Shown piece after piece: positions 1 to 8,104 of a stretch of 28,516 bases of DNA. The stretch is taken from contig CAQBGY010000015.1 in assembly GCA_948759685.1 (NCBI GenBank), positions 1 to 28,516 on the forward strand. Direction: 5' to 3'. A program made the translations under genes and the position numbers. The stretch comes from an uncultured Eubacterium sp. (lineage in GTDB: Bacteria; Bacillota_A; Clostridia; Lachnospirales; Lachnospiraceae). The notes below the pieces were generated by a model, which worked only from the letters and a program-made list of their open reading frames with translations, ran no database searches and was not told the DNA's origin. How positions within the stretch are numbered: position 1 is the first letter of the stretch; the number at the start of each line of letters is the position of its first letter.

Positions 1-389
1 TTGCAGCACCCTCTTGTCAAAAATCCGTAGGCTGTATTCTTTGTGTACTGCGGATATAGGTCATAGTCAGGGTAGATATGTTCAACTTCATAAGGCAAAT
101 CAAAGTTTTTACTTTCGTCAAAAACTTCTTTTCCGTCAACCACGCTGATGCAGTAACCAGTTCCGCCCTTGATTATCTCTTTTGCATTGACATAGTATGG
201 ATAGTTGGGTGTGTATTCTTCTGAAAATACCTTTGACATATACACTCTGTCGAACGGTTCTCCCATGCTGTGAAATAGTGGTTCGTACCATTCAACGGTA
301 TCTCCGTTCTGTTTATGCCATGCAGATAGTTTCATCAGCGGTAGGTTCGGGAATCGGTGTGAATCAACATCAATTAAGGCTATTCGCAA
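1..389 (-). CDS. Radical-SAM-like protein, N-terminal part (runs off left edge)
   Basis: The visible 129 residues begin LRIALIDVDSHRFPNLPLMK and contain SAWHKQNGDTVEWY. This is the N-terminal B12-binding-like portion seen in phage and bacterial radical-SAM proteins. The window ends at FLTRGCC, where the first cysteines of the CxxxCxxC iron-sulfur motif would start, so the catalytic barrel lies outside. The start is a TTG at 389 with an AGGAAG ribosome site 7 nt upstream; no in-frame ATG precedes it. It is the last visible gene of the leftward early operon. Family assignment is by recognition of the N-terminal pattern; the chemistry is unknown. Confidence 0.75.
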   Translation of the reverse strand, partial: MRIALIDVDSHRFPNLPLMKLSAWHKQNGDTVEWYEPLFHSMGEPFDRVYMSKVFSEEYTPNYPYYVNAKEIIKGGTGYCISVVDGKEVFDESKNFDLPYEVEHIYPDYDLYPQYTKNTAYGFLTRGCC

Positions 390-405
390 ATCGTCACTTC
401 CTTTT

Positions 406-609
406 CTAAAACGGTATTCCGCTTTGGAATTTATGATATTCTTCCCTAACCTTAGAAAGTCTTTCTTGCACTTCTCCAACCCTTTCTATGTACTCCGTTG
501 ATGTTTTTGGCATACCGAGTACATGTAAAATTCTGCCCGCAAGCTCACTTCGTGCAAGAAGTCTTTCTCTCATCATTTCGTGATTTATCATGATGTTAAT
601 ATCAATCAT
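406..609 (-). CDS. Small hypothetical protein
   Basis: A 67-residue protein, charged and mostly helical by eye, with no motif I recognise. Its ATG overlaps the TGA of the upstream gene (ATGA), which indicates translational coupling in the leftward operon. The next gene starts 17 nt after its stop codon. Confidence 0.7.
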   Translation of the reverse strand: MIDINIMINHEMMRERLLARSELAGRILHVLGMPKTSTEYIERVGEVQERLSKVREEYHKFQSGIPF

Positions 610-1001
610 TTTTCGTTCCCTCCCTCCAAAATCCCATGTATTGCCCTCAATTGCTCTAAGGAAATATCCCTTTGCGAACCGTATCTGAACCGCTGTTCAA
701 TCTCCTGAAACAGTCTATTTTTCTCGTGTTTTTCCTCAATCTCCTGTTTTGTGGCATAGAGAACATAATTTTTTTCGCTGTAAGCCGATTTCTCAACAAA
801 TCTTTCGTTATAATCTTGAAATTCAAAAGTAGTTTCAAATCGAAATATTCCGCTTTCTTTCTTGCAAGCCTTTATGTATTTCCTACCAACAGAAGTAATC
901 TCCCATTCCTCAATGCACTGTTCGGGTGTCTTTCCTCTGCTTGCGTTCCCGGTCAGTTCAACATAGACCGTCTGACCAACTTTGAAATCTTTTATGTTCA
1001 T
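606..1001 (-). CDS. Hypothetical phage protein
   Basis: A 131-residue protein starting MNIKDFKVGQTVYVELTGN. The N-terminus looks like a small beta barrel (KVGQTVYVEL) with the phrase SVGRKYIKAC, and the C-terminal half is a charged helix rich in Glu and Lys. I recognise the pattern as common in Firmicute phage early regions, always without known function. It overlaps its upstream neighbour by ATGA and its downstream neighbour in the same way, so the three genes 998-1366, 606-1001 and 406-609 are coupled. Confidence 0.75.
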   Translation of the reverse strand: MNIKDFKVGQTVYVELTGNASRGKTPEQCIEEWEITSVGRKYIKACKKESGIFRFETTFEFQDYNERFVEKSAYSEKNYVLYATKQEIEEKHEKNRLFQEIEQRFRYGSQRDISLEQLRAIHGILEGGNEK

Positions 1002-1366
1002 TCCCTCTCAATCCTTTCTATCTGCCTGTCAAGTTTCTGCTGAATAATAATTGAAGTATCAGCATTTAGCAGATATTCCAACTGCCATAGCGTGATTTGA
1101 ACGTCAGCCATTTCTTTAACAAGATTTTTATATCCGTCCGTAGCTTTCAGCTCCGAAAGACTGCTAACGCCCTCTCCGTAATTCTTTATTTCCTCAACGG
1201 TAAAAAGTCCGCATTTAAGCTGTTTCCTCCAAAATTTATTGATTGCCTGCGTCAGTTCTGCCATTTCCTCAATGCACTGGCGGCTCTGTGCGTCATAGCC
1301 ATAATGACTTGCGATTTTCTGAATTTTCTGTTTTGTTTCTTCGGTCATATCATCAACCCTTTCCAT
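998..1366 (-). CDS. MazG-like nucleotide pyrophosphohydrolase
   Basis: A 122-residue all-helical protein with SRQCIEEMAELTQAINKFWR near residues 28-47. This carries the ExxE metal-binding signature of the MazG/HisE/dUTPase-2 fold, and a second acidic helix follows (KEMADVQITLWQLEYLL). Such proteins hydrolyse NTPs or dNTPs to NMP and pyrophosphate. In phages they may clean nucleotide pools or lower (p)ppGpp signalling. The ATG has GAGGG upstream. Family confidence is good; the substrate cannot be told. Confidence 0.75.
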   Translation of the reverse strand: MERVDDMTEETKQKIQKIASHYGYDAQSRQCIEEMAELTQAINKFWRKQLKCGLFTVEEIKNYGEGVSSLSELKATDGYKNLVKEMADVQITLWQLEYLLNADTSIIIQQKLDRQIERIERE

Positions 1367-1748
1367 AAAATGCTTCCCTCACATTCACAGGGTTTCTAAC
1401 CCCATGCCATAATTCCTTGTGTTTCAACGCTCCGTTCGGTTCAGAACAGATAAAACATCCGCATATCGCCGGACGGACGCTGTAAATCGTGCATTTTTCC
1501 GTTTTCTTATCTGTATTGAGAAATGGGCAAGTCATATCAAGAATTGGATTTGCAAGCTGTATTGTATGCTTGAACTCTTTGATATGATTTTTCTTTATGT
1601 ACCGTCTAATAACCTCTATTTCCTTGTCTGTCATTGGCAGAATATTCGAACAGCAGTTTCAGCAACCCGTACATTTCCCGTTTTCTGTCATGTTGTAAAC
1701 GCCATGCTCCATGTCCTTTCGGACTTGTTCTAATGTGGATATGTTCAT
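1353..1748 (-). pseudogene. YkgJ-type cysteine-cluster protein interrupted by in-frame TGA
   Basis: The frame opens at an ATG at 1748, behind a clear GGAGGT site and 1 nt after the upstream stop. It encodes 29 residues ending GKCTGC, then meets TGA at 1659-1661. The same frame resumes without a shift as NCCSNILPMTDKEIE and runs to 1353, ending in CTIYSVRPAICGCFICSEP. Together this is a complete YkgJ/PF03692-like protein with CxxCxxCC and a distal cysteine cluster, in which TGA replaces the residue that is usually glycine (CGNCC). The ATG at 1634 has no ribosome site, so re-initiation there would give a protein without its first cysteines. The remainder shows no decay. Confidence 0.75.
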
Positions 1749-1749
1749 T

Positions 1750-2118
1750 TCATACCTCCACTTCATCATCAGCCGGAAACTGAAAAATCTTACATTCAAT
1801 TACTGGATTTGGTACAGTTGTAAGAAATTTCGCTTTTGACATTTCCTCTCTTATTTTCTTTTCAAGTTCCTGCGACAAATCAATGTCTGCAATCTCATAA
1901 TCTCCACATTTCATATAGATTTCTCCGCAATATGCACCATGCAACATCTCCATAGCCTTTCTTGCTTTTTCTTCGGTGGAATATTCAGCCAAAGTCCAAT
2001 ATCTTTCTTGTGGGTTTGAATCAGCTATCGGAGTTGAAACAATTTCTGTATTATTTCTACTAATTCCAATACTTTCATATGGTAAATCAACTATTCCTGT
2101 CTGCGACAAAATCCTCAT
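1750..2118 (-). CDS. Conserved phage hypothetical protein
   Basis: A 122-residue protein starting MRILSQTGIVDLPYES and ending in an acidic tail (FQFPADDEVEV). The core YSTEEKARKAMEMLHGAY followed by the late FQFP motif is a pattern I recognise from many Clostridia phage early regions, with no assigned function. Its start has GGAGG eleven nucleotides upstream. It ends just before the interrupted cysteine-cluster gene. Confidence 0.7.
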   Translation of the reverse strand: MRILSQTGIVDLPYESIGISRNNTEIVSTPIADSNPQERYWTLAEYSTEEKARKAMEMLHGAYCGEIYMKCGDYEIADIDLSQELEKKIREEMSKAKFLTTVPNPVIECKIFQFPADDEVEV

Positions 2119-2133
2119 ATCGGTTAAGCCTCC

Positions 2134-2415
2134 TTAATATCTTGAAATTTCAATTTCTTCTTTGCACAAGGAATCCACATCTTTTTGCAAATCATCAACT
2201 GCCTTCCTCAAGACATCTTTTGCTTCACTGATTGCCCCCATTAAGGTATCGCTTTTTAAACTCATTTGGCTTATCTGTAATGTAGAACACGATAAAAACC
2301 AGCCCTCCAAATGAATTATTTTATGGACGAAAACCTTCAAATTTCCAATTCTGCCCTCAAAGATTGTTCCACTTTCTACGGGTTTTCCGTATTTTGCATT
2401 ACTCTTAAATTTCAT
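2134..2415 (-). CDS. Hypothetical protein
   Basis: A 93-residue protein: a beta-rich N-terminal half (FEGRIGNLKVFVHKIIHLEG) followed by a charged helix (EAKDVLRKAVDDLQKDV). No family is recognised. It sits in the leftward operon, 15 nt after its upstream neighbour, with a ribosome site before its ATG. Confidence 0.65.
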   Translation of the reverse strand: MKFKSNAKYGKPVESGTIFEGRIGNLKVFVHKIIHLEGWFLSCSTLQISQMSLKSDTLMGAISEAKDVLRKAVDDLQKDVDSLCKEEIEISRY

Positions 2416-2428
2416 TCCTTAATCCCTC

Positions 2429-2833
2429 CTATTTCACATCATCAATACTGAACACAATCCCTCTGCAATAAGGCTCTCCGCCCTCATAAATCATAAAAGT
2501 TTCGTGTGGTATCTCGGTTTCGTAAGACCAGCAGATAGGTTTCCCATTCTCCACGTTTTCACACCATAAAGCCGTTATGCAGTTACTATAATTGTCAAAT
2601 GCGGAACGGTCTGTTTCGTCCTGGCAAACCTCTGCTTTATTGAAATAAACCTTGCCACTGTCAAAACAACCTCCCTCGTCTTGAATTGCGCCCTCAAATT
2701 CCATAAGGTCATCAGAGTAACCGTAGACAATGACAAATCCGTTTCCTTTCGCTGTTTCAATTTCTTCTTTGGTAAACTGCGGATAACCGTATTCTTTTCC
2801 GCTGATTGACTTTGCAAATTCTTTTATGTCCAC
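2429..2833 (-). CDS. Conserved phage hypothetical protein
   Basis: A 134-residue acidic protein containing YGYPQFTKEEIETAKGNGFV and YGYSDDLMEFEGAIQDEGG, then a beta-rich C-terminus. The arrangement is familiar from Firmicute phages but unassigned. The start is GTG at 2833, chosen because GGAGGG sits about 9 nt upstream and no ATG precedes the conserved part. Confidence 0.7.
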   Translation of the reverse strand: MDIKEFAKSISGKEYGYPQFTKEEIETAKGNGFVIVYGYSDDLMEFEGAIQDEGGCFDSGKVYFNKAEVCQDETDRSAFDNYSNCITALWCENVENGKPICWSYETEIPHETFMIYEGGEPYCRGIVFSIDDVK

Positions 2834-2847
2834 GCGACAAACCCTCC

Positions 2848-3084
2848 TTATTCAAATTTCATTTTCTTCAACTTCTCAATCTTCTTTTCGAGTGACGCAA
2901 TCTTTTTAAGGCGCATTTCCTCTGCTTTTTCAATAGCTGATTTCTTGTCCTTGTGCCAGTCTGTTCCGTGGTAATATGTTGGAAAATGGTTATTGCTTTC
3001 TATTACCATTCCGTCCCCACAATCCTCTACTTCTTTTTCAAGTATCCCTTTTGTAAGCGCATACTTTGTAATCCATGCTTTCAT
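2848..3084 (-). CDS. Small hypothetical protein
   Basis: A 78-residue protein starting MKAWITKYALTKGILEKEVE and ending in a lysine-rich helix. The ATG at 3084 is preferred over a longer upstream frame because AGGAGGG lies 6 nt before it, inside the spacer after the kinase gene. The function is unknown. The acidic N-terminal half and basic coiled C-terminus resemble other small phage early proteins. Confidence 0.65.
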   Translation of the reverse strand: MKAWITKYALTKGILEKEVEDCGDGMVIESNNHFPTYYHGTDWHKDKKSAIEKAEEMRLKKIASLEKKIEKLKKMKFE

Positions 3085-3094
3085 AAAATCCCTC

Positions 3095-4783
3095 CTAACC
3101 CTCCAAATAATAAACATTCTCCAAATTCACAATCGCAAAGCGGTTTTTCTCTTTAATCAGCTTGCTTTCCTCGGAAGCAACGTTGCACTCAAAATCTTTA
3201 AATGCCGATTTCTTATAAGAATATCCCCTGATTTTCCCGTCAACTGGAATAAAAATATTCGAGTTATAAACGCAAGGACAATTAAGCTGACAAGCGTATT
3301 TGATTGCGTCTGTCTGACATTCCACTGTGCCGCCACTGATAACAAAAGTATTGAATTTCCCCTTGCTATCCTCCAAGATAATCAGCCACTTTCCCGATAT
3401 CTCGTCATGGTGTATGCCGTAGTTCACAATGTCCGAATCGTAGTCAATGACCGTATTCATGCCATTTATATTCACAATAATCTTCCCCGTATAGTAGTTG
3501 ACAACACAGTAATTATCGCCGCTGACCGCAAAATACGCTGTGTTGCTGACCTTACAGATGTTCTTTATACCGTTGCCGCTCGGCATGATTTCAAGCTGTG
3601 TCAGTGTGTTCTTTGTGGAAATGTAATAAATCTTGTTTCTGCATACTTCGATTGCAGACTTGTATTTCTTGTTAATCTGATAATCCTTGCTATTGTGGAA
3701 TGTAAAGCAGTCTGGCAACTCCAAAACCGCCATTCCGTCTTTTGTGTAATGGTATCTTGCCATATCGAAAAATGCCGTTGTCTGGTTTCCGTTATGGACA
3801 AATCCCTCATTGTCAAGATATGTATACCTATCAAATACCGCCTTAATCTTCGTTCCGTCATAGATTTCATATAGTTTCAATCCACCGACACTTCCTTGTG
3901 ACACAGGCTTTTTATTCACCCGTGCGCCGCTGTCACAGTAAGGGCAGGAAGAAAACTTGCTATAGTAATATTCCTTATCCTTTTTGCACTGTGTAAGGTT
4001 TGCAAGCATATCTTCCATGTTTCCCGATAATGTCCGAACGCCACCCTCAAATACCGACTTAAATTCAGATACAAGGTCGGGTGAAAAGCCTTTCCATTCC
4101 TTTGTAAGACGTGGCAGTTTCACATTCTGCCTGTCTATAACCGATATTCCCTTTGAAATCCTATCCAGAATCGGCATATCCGGCTCAACCGTGCCGCCGA
4201 ATGGGTGTACCCTTGTAAGCGACTTCCACGCAAGTACCATAAAGGCGTAATTGTCGGTATCGGCGTTGAAATTATCTGCTTGCAGTTTCGGGTCTTTGAA
4301 CAAATCCATTGCAACAGTGCATCTGTCGTCGCCAACCGCCCAACTGTCGCAGTCAATCAGATAAATATTTCCGGCAGTATCAAATAAAATATTCTGGTCG
4401 TTCAAATCGCCGACATAGATATTCTGCTTGTGGATTTCTTCTAGTACCGATTTAACCTTGACAAGTAATCCTAAAATTTCCTTTGTTGTAATATTGTTGG
4501 CGGTCACAAATTTTCGGTTTGATAACCGCTTAAATTCCTCTCCTCTGACCTTTTCCATGCAGTAGCCGATAAATCTACCACGCATATCTAAAACTGTGTC
4601 TATGGGCGTTATAACCGCTTTAGGCAGACTTGTTTTCATCAGTGCATTTACTTTTCTTTCTTTTTCCACTATGTCAATATGCGTCTTGAACGTCTTTATG
4701 ATTTTTCCGTTGTATTCGTATATGTAACCCTCGCCGCCCTCTGTTAATGGTGTTCGGGTTTTAGTGTCAAATTTTATTGGCAT
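3095..4783 (-). CDS. Protein kinase with zinc ribbon and probable beta-propeller
   Basis: A 562-residue protein with an N-terminal serine/threonine-type kinase fold. It has a glycine loop TEGGEGYIYEY (about 14-24), a lysine in KIIKTFK (about 30), a catalytic loop GDLNDQN (about 125-131) and a metal-binding LIDCDSW in place of DFG (about 142-148). The catalytic Asp, Asn and Lys are present, so it should be active. A CPYC pair near 280 suggests a zinc ribbon, and the last 250 residues are repeated beta strands like a propeller. The start may instead be the GTG at 4792, which overlaps the upstream stop. Its neighbours are a PP2C phosphatase and a vWA protein, the trio known as the TerY-P signalling triad. 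Confidence 0.85.
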   Translation of the reverse strand: MPIKFDTKTRTPLTEGGEGYIYEYNGKIIKTFKTHIDIVEKERKVNALMKTSLPKAVITPIDTVLDMRGRFIGYCMEKVRGEEFKRLSNRKFVTANNITTKEILGLLVKVKSVLEEIHKQNIYVGDLNDQNILFDTAGNIYLIDCDSWAVGDDRCTVAMDLFKDPKLQADNFNADTDNYAFMVLAWKSLTRVHPFGGTVEPDMPILDRISKGISVIDRQNVKLPRLTKEWKGFSPDLVSEFKSVFEGGVRTLSGNMEDMLANLTQCKKDKEYYYSKFSSCPYCDSGARVNKKPVSQGSVGGLKLYEIYDGTKIKAVFDRYTYLDNEGFVHNGNQTTAFFDMARYHYTKDGMAVLELPDCFTFHNSKDYQINKKYKSAIEVCRNKIYYISTKNTLTQLEIMPSGNGIKNICKVSNTAYFAVSGDNYCVVNYYTGKIIVNINGMNTVIDYDSDIVNYGIHHDEISGKWLIILEDSKGKFNTFVISGGTVECQTDAIKYACQLNCPCVYNSNIFIPVDGKIRGYSYKKSAFKDFECNVASEESKLIKEKNRFAIVNLENVYYLEG

Positions 4784-4788
4784 GAGCG

Positions 4789-5385
4789 TCACTCGCTTTC
4801 ATTTTCTTTTAATTTCATTCGCTTTAATTCACCTATGCAGTCTGCAAGAAACAAGCACAACCTATCAATATTTCCATTGAAATCTTTTACTCGTCTTGGA
4901 GTTTTCTTTAATTCGTAATCGCCGCCACCAACGCTGTAATTTGTTGTGTTTGGCAGCTTCAAATATCCACACAATTCAGCCTGTAAACGAACTTCTCTTG
5001 GAGAATCTTCATCATAAAGTTTGCATATGCGTCCATATTCTCTGTGCTTCTGAATATAGTCGTTCTGTCTTGCAAGGTCTGGATATTGTTGTCTTAATTC
5101 CACAATGTAATCAATGCGTTTTTTGATTTTCTCCACCGCTTCTTCTATTGATTCTTTCCAGTGCCAGCGGTGGATATCTTCTTGCTCAAAACCATCTGAA
5201 AGTTTAAAACGATAACTAATAGAGCCTGATTCTTTGTACCTTTCAAAATTTATATCAATTCCGAAAACTTCATAGCCGGATTCTGAAAGTAGGTTATTTA
5301 ATGCTTCAAGAACTTCTTTTTCTCGTTCTGCTTTTCTCTGCTTTATTTCTTCGTAGTCTGCATTTTTAATATCTCCGTATGTCAT
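4789..5385 (-). CDS. Unknown protein of the kinase/phosphatase island
   Basis: A 198-residue, highly charged protein starting MTYGDIKNADYEEIKQRKAE. It is helical at the N-terminus, with a possible small beta domain around FGIDINFERYKESGSISYRF, and contains the phrase YSVGGGDYELKKTPRR. I do not recognise a family. The ATG at 5385 is preferred over a TTG at 5409 because GAGGGGGG lies just upstream. It is sandwiched between PP2C and kinase with only a few bases on either side, so it could be a substrate or adaptor of the pair; that is inference. Confidence 0.7.
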   Translation of the reverse strand: MTYGDIKNADYEEIKQRKAEREKEVLEALNNLLSESGYEVFGIDINFERYKESGSISYRFKLSDGFEQEDIHRWHWKESIEEAVEKIKKRIDYIVELRQQYPDLARQNDYIQKHREYGRICKLYDEDSPREVRLQAELCGYLKLPNTTNYSVGGGDYELKKTPRRVKDFNGNIDRLCLFLADCIGELKRMKLKENESE

Positions 5386-5398
5386 GCCGCACCCCCCC

Positions 5399-6034
5399 TC
5401 AAAACACAATCGTCACATCATCTTTGAAAATCTTATGATTGCGATTGATAAACAGCTTTGTTTTCAGTTCATTGCCCGATTTCAGGCAGTTTATAAATTC
5501 CTGTTTCAGTTCTTCGTCAGCCTGCAAGATGTACCGCAGACCGTCACTTGCTATGCCGACTTTTTTATATTTGCTTGTCGGATATGATTTCTGGGAGAAT
5601 GAAACTCCGTCCTTGTAATGGCTCAAATATTCTCCGTCAATATAGTTATAGATGTAATACTTTGGAAACTCTCCGTCTGACAATTCTTCAAATGTGACAT
5701 TTCCCTCGTTATCCTCCAAAATGATGTAACCATCTCCGCAATAATGCACGATAAAATCATCTGCTGTTGTCATAAGTTCAAGTATGGTAAAACCGAGATA
5801 GTCCTTTAATGTTTTTGGGGAATCTCCAAACAGATTCAACATTTTTACAAATGCCTTTTCCCTTGTCATGTGGCAGTTTCCAACTAGATAACAGTACAAT
5901 TTTGCCCCTACTTCTGAATGTTTTCCTTGTGAACACCCATCGCAAACGATAGGACAATACGCTTCTGGATAACCATAATCCTGACAGTTCATTCCGGTTT
6001 CCAAATGCTCCATGCCGATTTTATTTATGAACAT
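5399..6034 (-). CDS. PP2C-type protein phosphatase
   Basis: A 211-residue protein with the PP2C metal-binding set: NCQDYG near 16-21, IVCDGCSQGKHSEVGA at 29-44, HYCGDGYIIL near 97-106, GIASDGLRY near 160-168, and a C-terminal KDDVTIVF. The aspartates that bind the two metal ions are present, so it should dephosphorylate Ser/Thr residues. It is shorter than typical 240-aa PP2C domains but complete by motif. Its natural partner is the kinase two genes downstream. The start has AGAGGG upstream. Confidence 0.85.
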   Translation of the reverse strand: MFINKIGMEHLETGMNCQDYGYPEAYCPIVCDGCSQGKHSEVGAKLYCYLVGNCHMTREKAFVKMLNLFGDSPKTLKDYLGFTILELMTTADDFIVHYCGDGYIILEDNEGNVTFEELSDGEFPKYYIYNYIDGEYLSHYKDGVSFSQKSYPTSKYKKVGIASDGLRYILQADEELKQEFINCLKSGNELKTKLFINRNHKIFKDDVTIVF

Positions 6035-6053
6035 ATTTACCCTCTTTTCTCGA

Positions 6054-6347
6054 TTACAATTTTCTCCAAATATCCTTTTTGATTAGATAATCTTCCAATC
6101 TGAAACTCTGTGGAAATTTAGCGGCGGCATATTCGATAGCGCGAGCCATTAGCCTCCCTATGTTTTTATCATTCATGGTGCAGTTCGGCATTTGTATCTG
6201 ATATACTCTGCCTTGTAATGTATAACACCTATAAAGTGCAATATCGTATTCATATTCCTTGTTTTCTCCAAAAGAATCCTGATGAGTAAAATGTTCTGTG
6301 TATAACAACTTTCTGAATAACACTGAATCTCTATAAATTTTCTTCAT
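6054..6347 (-). CDS. Small hypothetical protein
   Basis: A 97-residue protein starting MKKIYRDSVLFRKLLYTEHF. The ATG at 6347 is preferred because GAAAGGA precedes it; a longer frame only adds sequence overlapping the vWA gene's end. It has no recognised motif. It sits between the vWA and PP2C genes in the signalling island. Confidence 0.65.
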   Translation of the reverse strand: MKKIYRDSVLFRKLLYTEHFTHQDSFGENKEYEYDIALYRCYTLQGRVYQIQMPNCTMNDKNIGRLMARAIEYAAAKFPQSFRLEDYLIKKDIWRKL

Positions 6348-6402
6348 AACTTGCAATCCTTTCTTTTTTTTAGGGCGGCTTTTACACCGCCCACACATTT
6401 CA

Positions 6403-7086
6403 TTAAATCTGGAAAAAGTCGTCGCCGTCATCGGAAAGCACTGATTTACTGCTCTCAATAACCGACTTTGACAAACAGTTAAACGCCTTGCGAAGTTCGC
6501 TTGCAGAACTCGCTACGTCAAGAATATTGCGGAAACCTAAATCTTTTGCCGTCTGTGTTGCCTGACCGCCGAAACTGATAAATGCTGTTGTGATTTCTTC
6601 ACTGTTAAGGTTTTCGATACACTTCTTTGCGGTGCTGAAATTGCCGTTCATGGTATCTTCCCCGTCGCTAAAAATAGCAAATACAGCTTTTACTCTTGTC
6701 ATTCCTTGCTCTTTTAAGAACTTACGGTATTCCATCAGCTTTTCCGTTCCCTGCTCGATTGTGTCATACAGTGCTGTCATGTTGAATACAGTGTATGAAG
6801 TATCAAATTCCGTTATCTTTTTATAGCCGCCAATCTTTACATCATCTGAAAAATCCGCCCTCGCAACAAGGATTTCATCTGCCTCTTTGCTGTCGGTCAA
6901 CGCACCCTTGAACTCATTCAGGCAGTTTTTCATATCGCCGCCGTATCTGTTCATGGAATAGCTTTCATCAATCCCCAAAAAGATAAGGTTGATACTCTCG
7001 CTCTCCAAATCATCAATAGCGGTATTCTCTACTTCGATTTCGTCCAATCCGTCAATCTCAATTCCGTTTTCTTCAATATTTTTCAT
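6403..7086 (-). CDS. von Willebrand A domain protein (TerY-like)
   Basis: A 227-residue protein whose core is one vWA domain. It has LIFLGIDESYSM (the DxSxS part of the MIDAS metal site, about 40-44), a threonine in NMTALYDT (about 104), and the aspartate of IFSDGEDTM (about 141). An acidic N-terminal extension precedes it. TerY-like vWA proteins are cytoplasmic and are usually encoded beside a kinase and a PP2C phosphatase, as here. The start at 7086 has AGAGGA eight nucleotides upstream; an upstream TTG would be too close to that site. Confidence 0.85.
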   Translation of the reverse strand: MKNIEENGIEIDGLDEIEVENTAIDDLESESINLIFLGIDESYSMNRYGGDMKNCLNEFKGALTDSKEADEILVARADFSDDVKIGGYKKITEFDTSYTVFNMTALYDTIEQGTEKLMEYRKFLKEQGMTRVKAVFAIFSDGEDTMNGNFSTAKKCIENLNSEEITTAFISFGGQATQTAKDLGFRNILDVASSASELRKAFNCLSKSVIESSKSVLSDDGDDFFQI

Positions 7087-7105
7087 TTTCAAAATCCTCT
7101 CTTTC

Positions 7106-8014
7106 TTATAAAATACTGTCTGTACTGTTCACAAGGTTTACATGGTACTTGGTCTTGAACTCGTCAAATGCCTGTGCAGTTGCGCCCTCAAATCCCGGAA
7201 TGATTGACATGCAATCGTCAAGGATATAGATTTTCTCCGTGACCTCTGGTCGGGTTTCGTAATGCTCCAGAATCTGCTTAATGCTTTCCATAACGCAATG
7301 AGATTTTGCCTCTCCGCCTATAACAACCTTATCAAACTTTTCAATCTTATTCAGGAAGTCAAGGTTAATATAGCCGTTGGTATCGTATTCTGGCTTGATA
7401 ACGCCGTACATCTCGGACAGCGGGTCTTGCCCTTTGACAAGCCTCTGCACAACGCTCTTTTTCGCTACAGAATGGAAGTAAATCATGTTGGAGAACTGAT
7501 TTTCCAATGCACAGCCGGTCGTACCCTGTATGCAGTGGTAAGACCAAACACAAAGCGTTTTCTTACCGTCTTTCTCCAAATGTTCCACATAGTCGCGGCT
7601 TGCCATAGGATTAATGACCGCCCGCCATTTTCCACTGTCAAGGTCTGCAAGTGTGATAGGCGTGTACGGTGCAGGATTGTTCCCGTTTTCGTCAATCCAC
7701 CAGCACGGATGGAAAATCTGGTGCGGCGTGTGCGTGTCGATTGAAACTGCAATATTGCTGATTTTATCCATGTTGTTGTAGATAAACCTTGTCATGCGCT
7801 CCACATCTCCATGCGCCCCCGGTACGCCCAATGCGCCGTTGTCCATGAAATCCTGCTGAACGTCAATTCCGATAAACAGCACACGTTCCTTGTTCTGCTT
7901 TGACGGCGTAAGCTGTTCGTCATTCGCCTTTTTCAAAATTTCATTCAGCGAAATAGGGTTCTCCGCCTTTCCAATGGCGTTTACGTTTACGATTTCCTCA
8001 TACTTTGTTTTCAT
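7106..8014 (-). CDS. Nicotinamidase/isochorismatase-family cysteine hydrolase
   Basis: A 302-residue protein with the PncA-type catalytic set: Asp in FIGIDVQQDF (about 51), Lys in RLVKGQDP (about 194), and Cys in GGEAKSHCV (about 240). A metal-site-like SIDTHTPHQIFHPCWW lies near 91-106, where nicotinamidases have the DxH...H motif. It is about 90 residues longer than PncA, mostly by an N-terminal extension and an insert. The likely reaction is nicotinamide to nicotinate plus ammonia, feeding NAD resynthesis; another amide substrate is possible. It is the first gene of the signalling island, with GGAGG before its ATG. Confidence 0.82.
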   Translation of the reverse strand: MKTKYEEIVNVNAIGKAENPISLNEILKKANDEQLTPSKQNKERVLFIGIDVQQDFMDNGALGVPGAHGDVERMTRFIYNNMDKISNIAVSIDTHTPHQIFHPCWWIDENGNNPAPYTPITLADLDSGKWRAVINPMASRDYVEHLEKDGKKTLCVWSYHCIQGTTGCALENQFSNMIYFHSVAKKSVVQRLVKGQDPLSEMYGVIKPEYDTNGYINLDFLNKIEKFDKVVIGGEAKSHCVMESIKQILEHYETRPEVTEKIYILDDCMSIIPGFEGATAQAFDEFKTKYHVNLVNSTDSIL

Positions 8015-8104
8015 TGATAAATCCTCCTTGAAATGTTTTATGTTAATTTACATTACTGCCTGTTTTATTTGCGGACTTCCCACGAAAGAAAGTCCGTTGT
8101 GTGG

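Noticed and set aside
1659..1661. TGA as glycine or selenocysteine codon
   Set aside because: Many genes in the window stop at TGA in ATGA overlaps, so the code is standard. I see no SECIS-like hairpin with a clear apical loop just after the TGA, and homologues carry glycine here. Nonsense mutation is simpler.
2993..3874. Long plus-strand frame opposite the kinase gene
   Set aside because: It lies entirely within well-supported minus-strand genes, has no ribosome site, and its protein has the hydrophobic/cysteine-rich look of a shadow frame.
8072..8096. Hairpin CGGACTT/AAGTCCG after the small membrane ORF as a terminator
   Set aside because: The stem is 7 bp with an 11-nt loop and neither side has a T-tract; at most a weak RNA processing site.
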